Positions 5,964-7,634 of a stretch of 7,634 nt of DNA are shown here, piece by piece. The stretch is taken from assembly GCA_017472905.1 (NCBI GenBank), contig JAFUNW010000274.1, positions 1 through 7,634 of the forward strand, read 5' to 3'. The translations under genes and the position numbers were made by a program. How positions within the stretch are numbered: the stretch's first letter is position 1; the number at the start of each line of letters is the position of its first letter. A model generated the notes under the pieces. The model was given only the letters and a program-made list of their open reading frames with translations, had not been told where the DNA came from and searched no databases. The stretch is from Bacteroidaceae bacterium. Lineage in GTDB: Bacteria; Bacteroidota; Bacteroidia; Bacteroidales; Bacteroidaceae.

Positions 5964-7634
5964 GTGAATAAAACAATATTTTTTATGACAAGTGCCATGA
6001 TTCTCTCATCCTGCGTTACCAATAAAGAGAACAGCAAAGAGAGCAATGCTTCTCCTATTATACAGAAGCAAGAAAAATTCACTGTTCCTAACGGAATCAT
6101 GACTCCCGAAACCCTTTGGGCAATGGGCCGTATCGGAGACTATCAATTATCTTCCGATGGAAGCAAAATTGTCTACACTGTAGCATATTACAGCGTAGAA
6201 CACAATAAAAGTCACCGAGTGATCTATGTGATGAATGCCGATGGAAGTAATAATACGTTGTTGACCACCTCTGCGTTCAGCGAAAGCAATCCTGTATGGA
6301 TAAAAGACAATACTAAAATTGCTTTTTTAAGCAGCGAGAGTGGAAAAAATCAGATTTGGGAAATGAATCCCGATGGAAGTGAGCGCCGTAGGCTTTCTAA
6401 TTTTGATGGAGACATCGAAGGCTTTACCCCCTCACCTACCGGTGACAAAATACTATTTGTCTCACAAGTAAAGTATGGTCAACGAACTGTAGACCTCTAT
6501 CCGGATCTACCCCAAGCTTCCGGTATTATAGTCAATGACTTAATGTACAAACATTGGGATGAATGGGTTGAGACTGTTCCCCACCCATATATTGCAAATT
6601 TTGATGGAAATCAACTCGGCGAAGCGAAAGATCTTTTGGAAGGAGAGCCTTACGAATCTCCCATGAAACCCTTCGGAGGAATGGAGCAATTAGCGTGGAG
6701 TCCCGATGGAAAGATGATAGCCTATACTTGTCGCAAAAAAACGGGATTGGCTTACAGCATTTCCACTGACTCGGATATATACCTATATAATATAGAGAAC
6801 GGACAGACCGTAAACCTTTGTAAGTTACAAGGGAAAGAGAGCGATGGACAGGATATGATGGCCGGTTATGATACGAATCCGGCTTTCAGCCCCGATGGAC
6901 AATATATAGCCTGGCAAAGCATGGAGCGTGATGGATACGAAAGCGACCGCAATCGGCTTTGTGTTCTCGACCTAAGCAACAACCAGAAACGCTTTATTAC
7001 AGAATCGTTTGAAAGCGGTGTAGACGGATTCTGTTGGGCAAACGATTCTAAAACAATTTACTTTACCGGAGTGTGGCATGCCACTGCTATGATATACAAA
7101 ACCAATCTCCAAGGCGAAGTTAAGAAATTGACCGATGGAATGTACGACTATACGGGAATCATTTCTTGCGGAAACAAGCTCTTTGCCAAACGCCACTCCA
7201 TCAGTCATGCAGACGAAATTTATGCGATAAATCCGGAAAACGGAGAAGCTACCCAAATCAGTCATGAAAACGACCACATCTTCAATCAACTGAAGTTAGG
7301 TAAGGTGGAAGCTCGCTGGACGACAACAACAGACGGAAAGCAAATGCACTCATGGGTTATCTATCCTGTAAATTTCAATCCAAACAAAAAGTATCCAACT
7401 TTGCTTTTTTGCGAAGGAGGACCACAAAGCCCGGTCAGTCAGTTCTGGAGTTTCCGTTGGAATTTCCAAATCATGGCGGCAAACGACTACATCATCATAG
7501 CCCCTAACCGCCGAGGACTTCCCGGTTTCGGAATGGAATGGTTGGAGCAAATAAGCGGAGACTACAGCGGACAATGCATGAAGGATTACCTTTCAGCCAT
7601 TGATGACATAGCCAAAGAGCCTTACGTAGATGCA
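5964..7634 (+). CDS. S9 family (prolyl oligopeptidase/DPP-like) peptidase lipoprotein, 3' end outside window
   Basis: The first 557 codons of a serine peptidase that likely trims short peptides in the periplasm or at the cell surface. The GTG start gives MNKTIFFMTSAMILSSC: one Lys, a hydrophobic core and the lipobox L-S-S-C with lipidated Cys17. The in-frame ATG at 5985 would remove the positive charge, so GTG is preferred. Residues of about 50-450 form a beta-propeller with PD40-type motifs (NADGS, NPDGS, SPDGK, SPDGQ). The alpha/beta-hydrolase domain starts near 465, with CEGGPQSP (483-490) at the oxyanion region and APNRRGLPGFGMEW after it. The frame stays open to the last base in DDIAKEPYVDA, just where the G-x-S-x-G serine motif is expected next; the catalytic triad is therefore not visible. 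Family length is about 700 residues. The exact dipeptidyl specificity cannot be assigned. Confidence 0.93.
   Translation, partial: MNKTIFFMTSAMILSSCVTNKENSKESNASPIIQKQEKFTVPNGIMTPETLWAMGRIGDYQLSSDGSKIVYTVAYYSVEHNKSHRVIYVMNADGSNNTLLTTSAFSESNPVWIKDNTKIAFLSSESGKNQIWEMNPDGSERRRLSNFDGDIEGFTPSPTGDKILFVSQVKYGQRTVDLYPDLPQASGIIVNDLMYKHWDEWVETVPHPYIANFDGNQLGEAKDLLEGEPYESPMKPFGGMEQLAWSPDGKMIAYTCRKKTGLAYSISTDSDIYLYNIENGQTVNLCKLQGKESDGQDMMAGYDTNPAFSPDGQYIAWQSMERDGYESDRNRLCVLDLSNNQKRFITESFESGVDGFCWANDSKTIYFTGVWHATAMIYKTNLQGEVKKLTDGMYDYTGIISCGNKLFAKRHSISHADEIYAINPENGEATQISHENDHIFNQLKLGKVEARWTTTTDGKQMHSWVIYPVNFNPNKKYPTLLFCEGGPQSPVSQFWSFRWNFQIMAANDYIIIAPNRRGLPGFGMEWLEQISGDYSGQCMKDYLSAIDDIAKEPYVDA

Noticed and set aside
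6972..7574. Leftward frames opposite the S9 peptidase gene
   Set aside because: The plus-strand frame is continuous from 5964 to the window end with propeller and hydrolase motifs; the antisense frames are shadows.

Overview
The window looks like a chromosomal piece from a member of the Bacteroidales (Bacteroides and relatives). The evidence is AT-rich DNA, no Shine-Dalgarno sites before the genes, several matches to the Bacteroidota promoter -7 element TAnnTTTG, a Bacteroidota-type YidC with a lysine in its membrane groove, a DUF3078-type outer-membrane protein, and a lipoprotein S9 peptidase. From memory, pyrG, yidC, a DUF3078 gene and an S9 peptidase gene often lie close together in this group. 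I could not check this here, nor assign a genus.

Layout. Positions 1-479 hold no convincing gene, but do hold regulatory signals: a leftward promoter at the left edge, a strong hairpin terminator (190-219), a second leftward -7 box (379-386) that could start a short RNA ending at that terminator, and a rightward terminator-like hairpin (417-439). A predicted outer-membrane beta-barrel protein (DUF3078 type) is encoded leftward at 480-1841. The 239-bp gap at 1842-2080 carries divergent promoters with an inverted repeat between them. Rightward come pyrG (CTP synthase, 2081-3676), a 138-bp spacer with a long hairpin built of 7-bp units, and yidC (membrane protein insertase, 3815-5686). A terminator follows at 5711-5760, then a possible structured leader (5809-5905). 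Last is the first 557 codons of an S9 prolyl-oligopeptidase-family lipoprotein, which runs off the right edge before its catalytic serine.

How the genes relate. pyrG makes CTP for RNA, DNA and phospholipid synthesis. yidC inserts inner-membrane proteins. The DUF3078 protein and the peptidase are envelope proteins. pyrG and yidC probably share a transcript. The peptidase appears to be a separate unit, and the DUF3078 gene is transcribed divergently.

The most notable observation is in pyrG. The glutaminase nucleophile motif, normally G-I-C-L-G-M-Q, reads G-L-G-L-G-M-Q, so the catalytic cysteine is glycine (Gly382), while the partner His508 and Glu510 and the synthase-domain residues are intact. 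If the sequence is right, this CTP synthase should not be able to use glutamine in the normal way and should depend on free ammonia or an outside ammonia donor.
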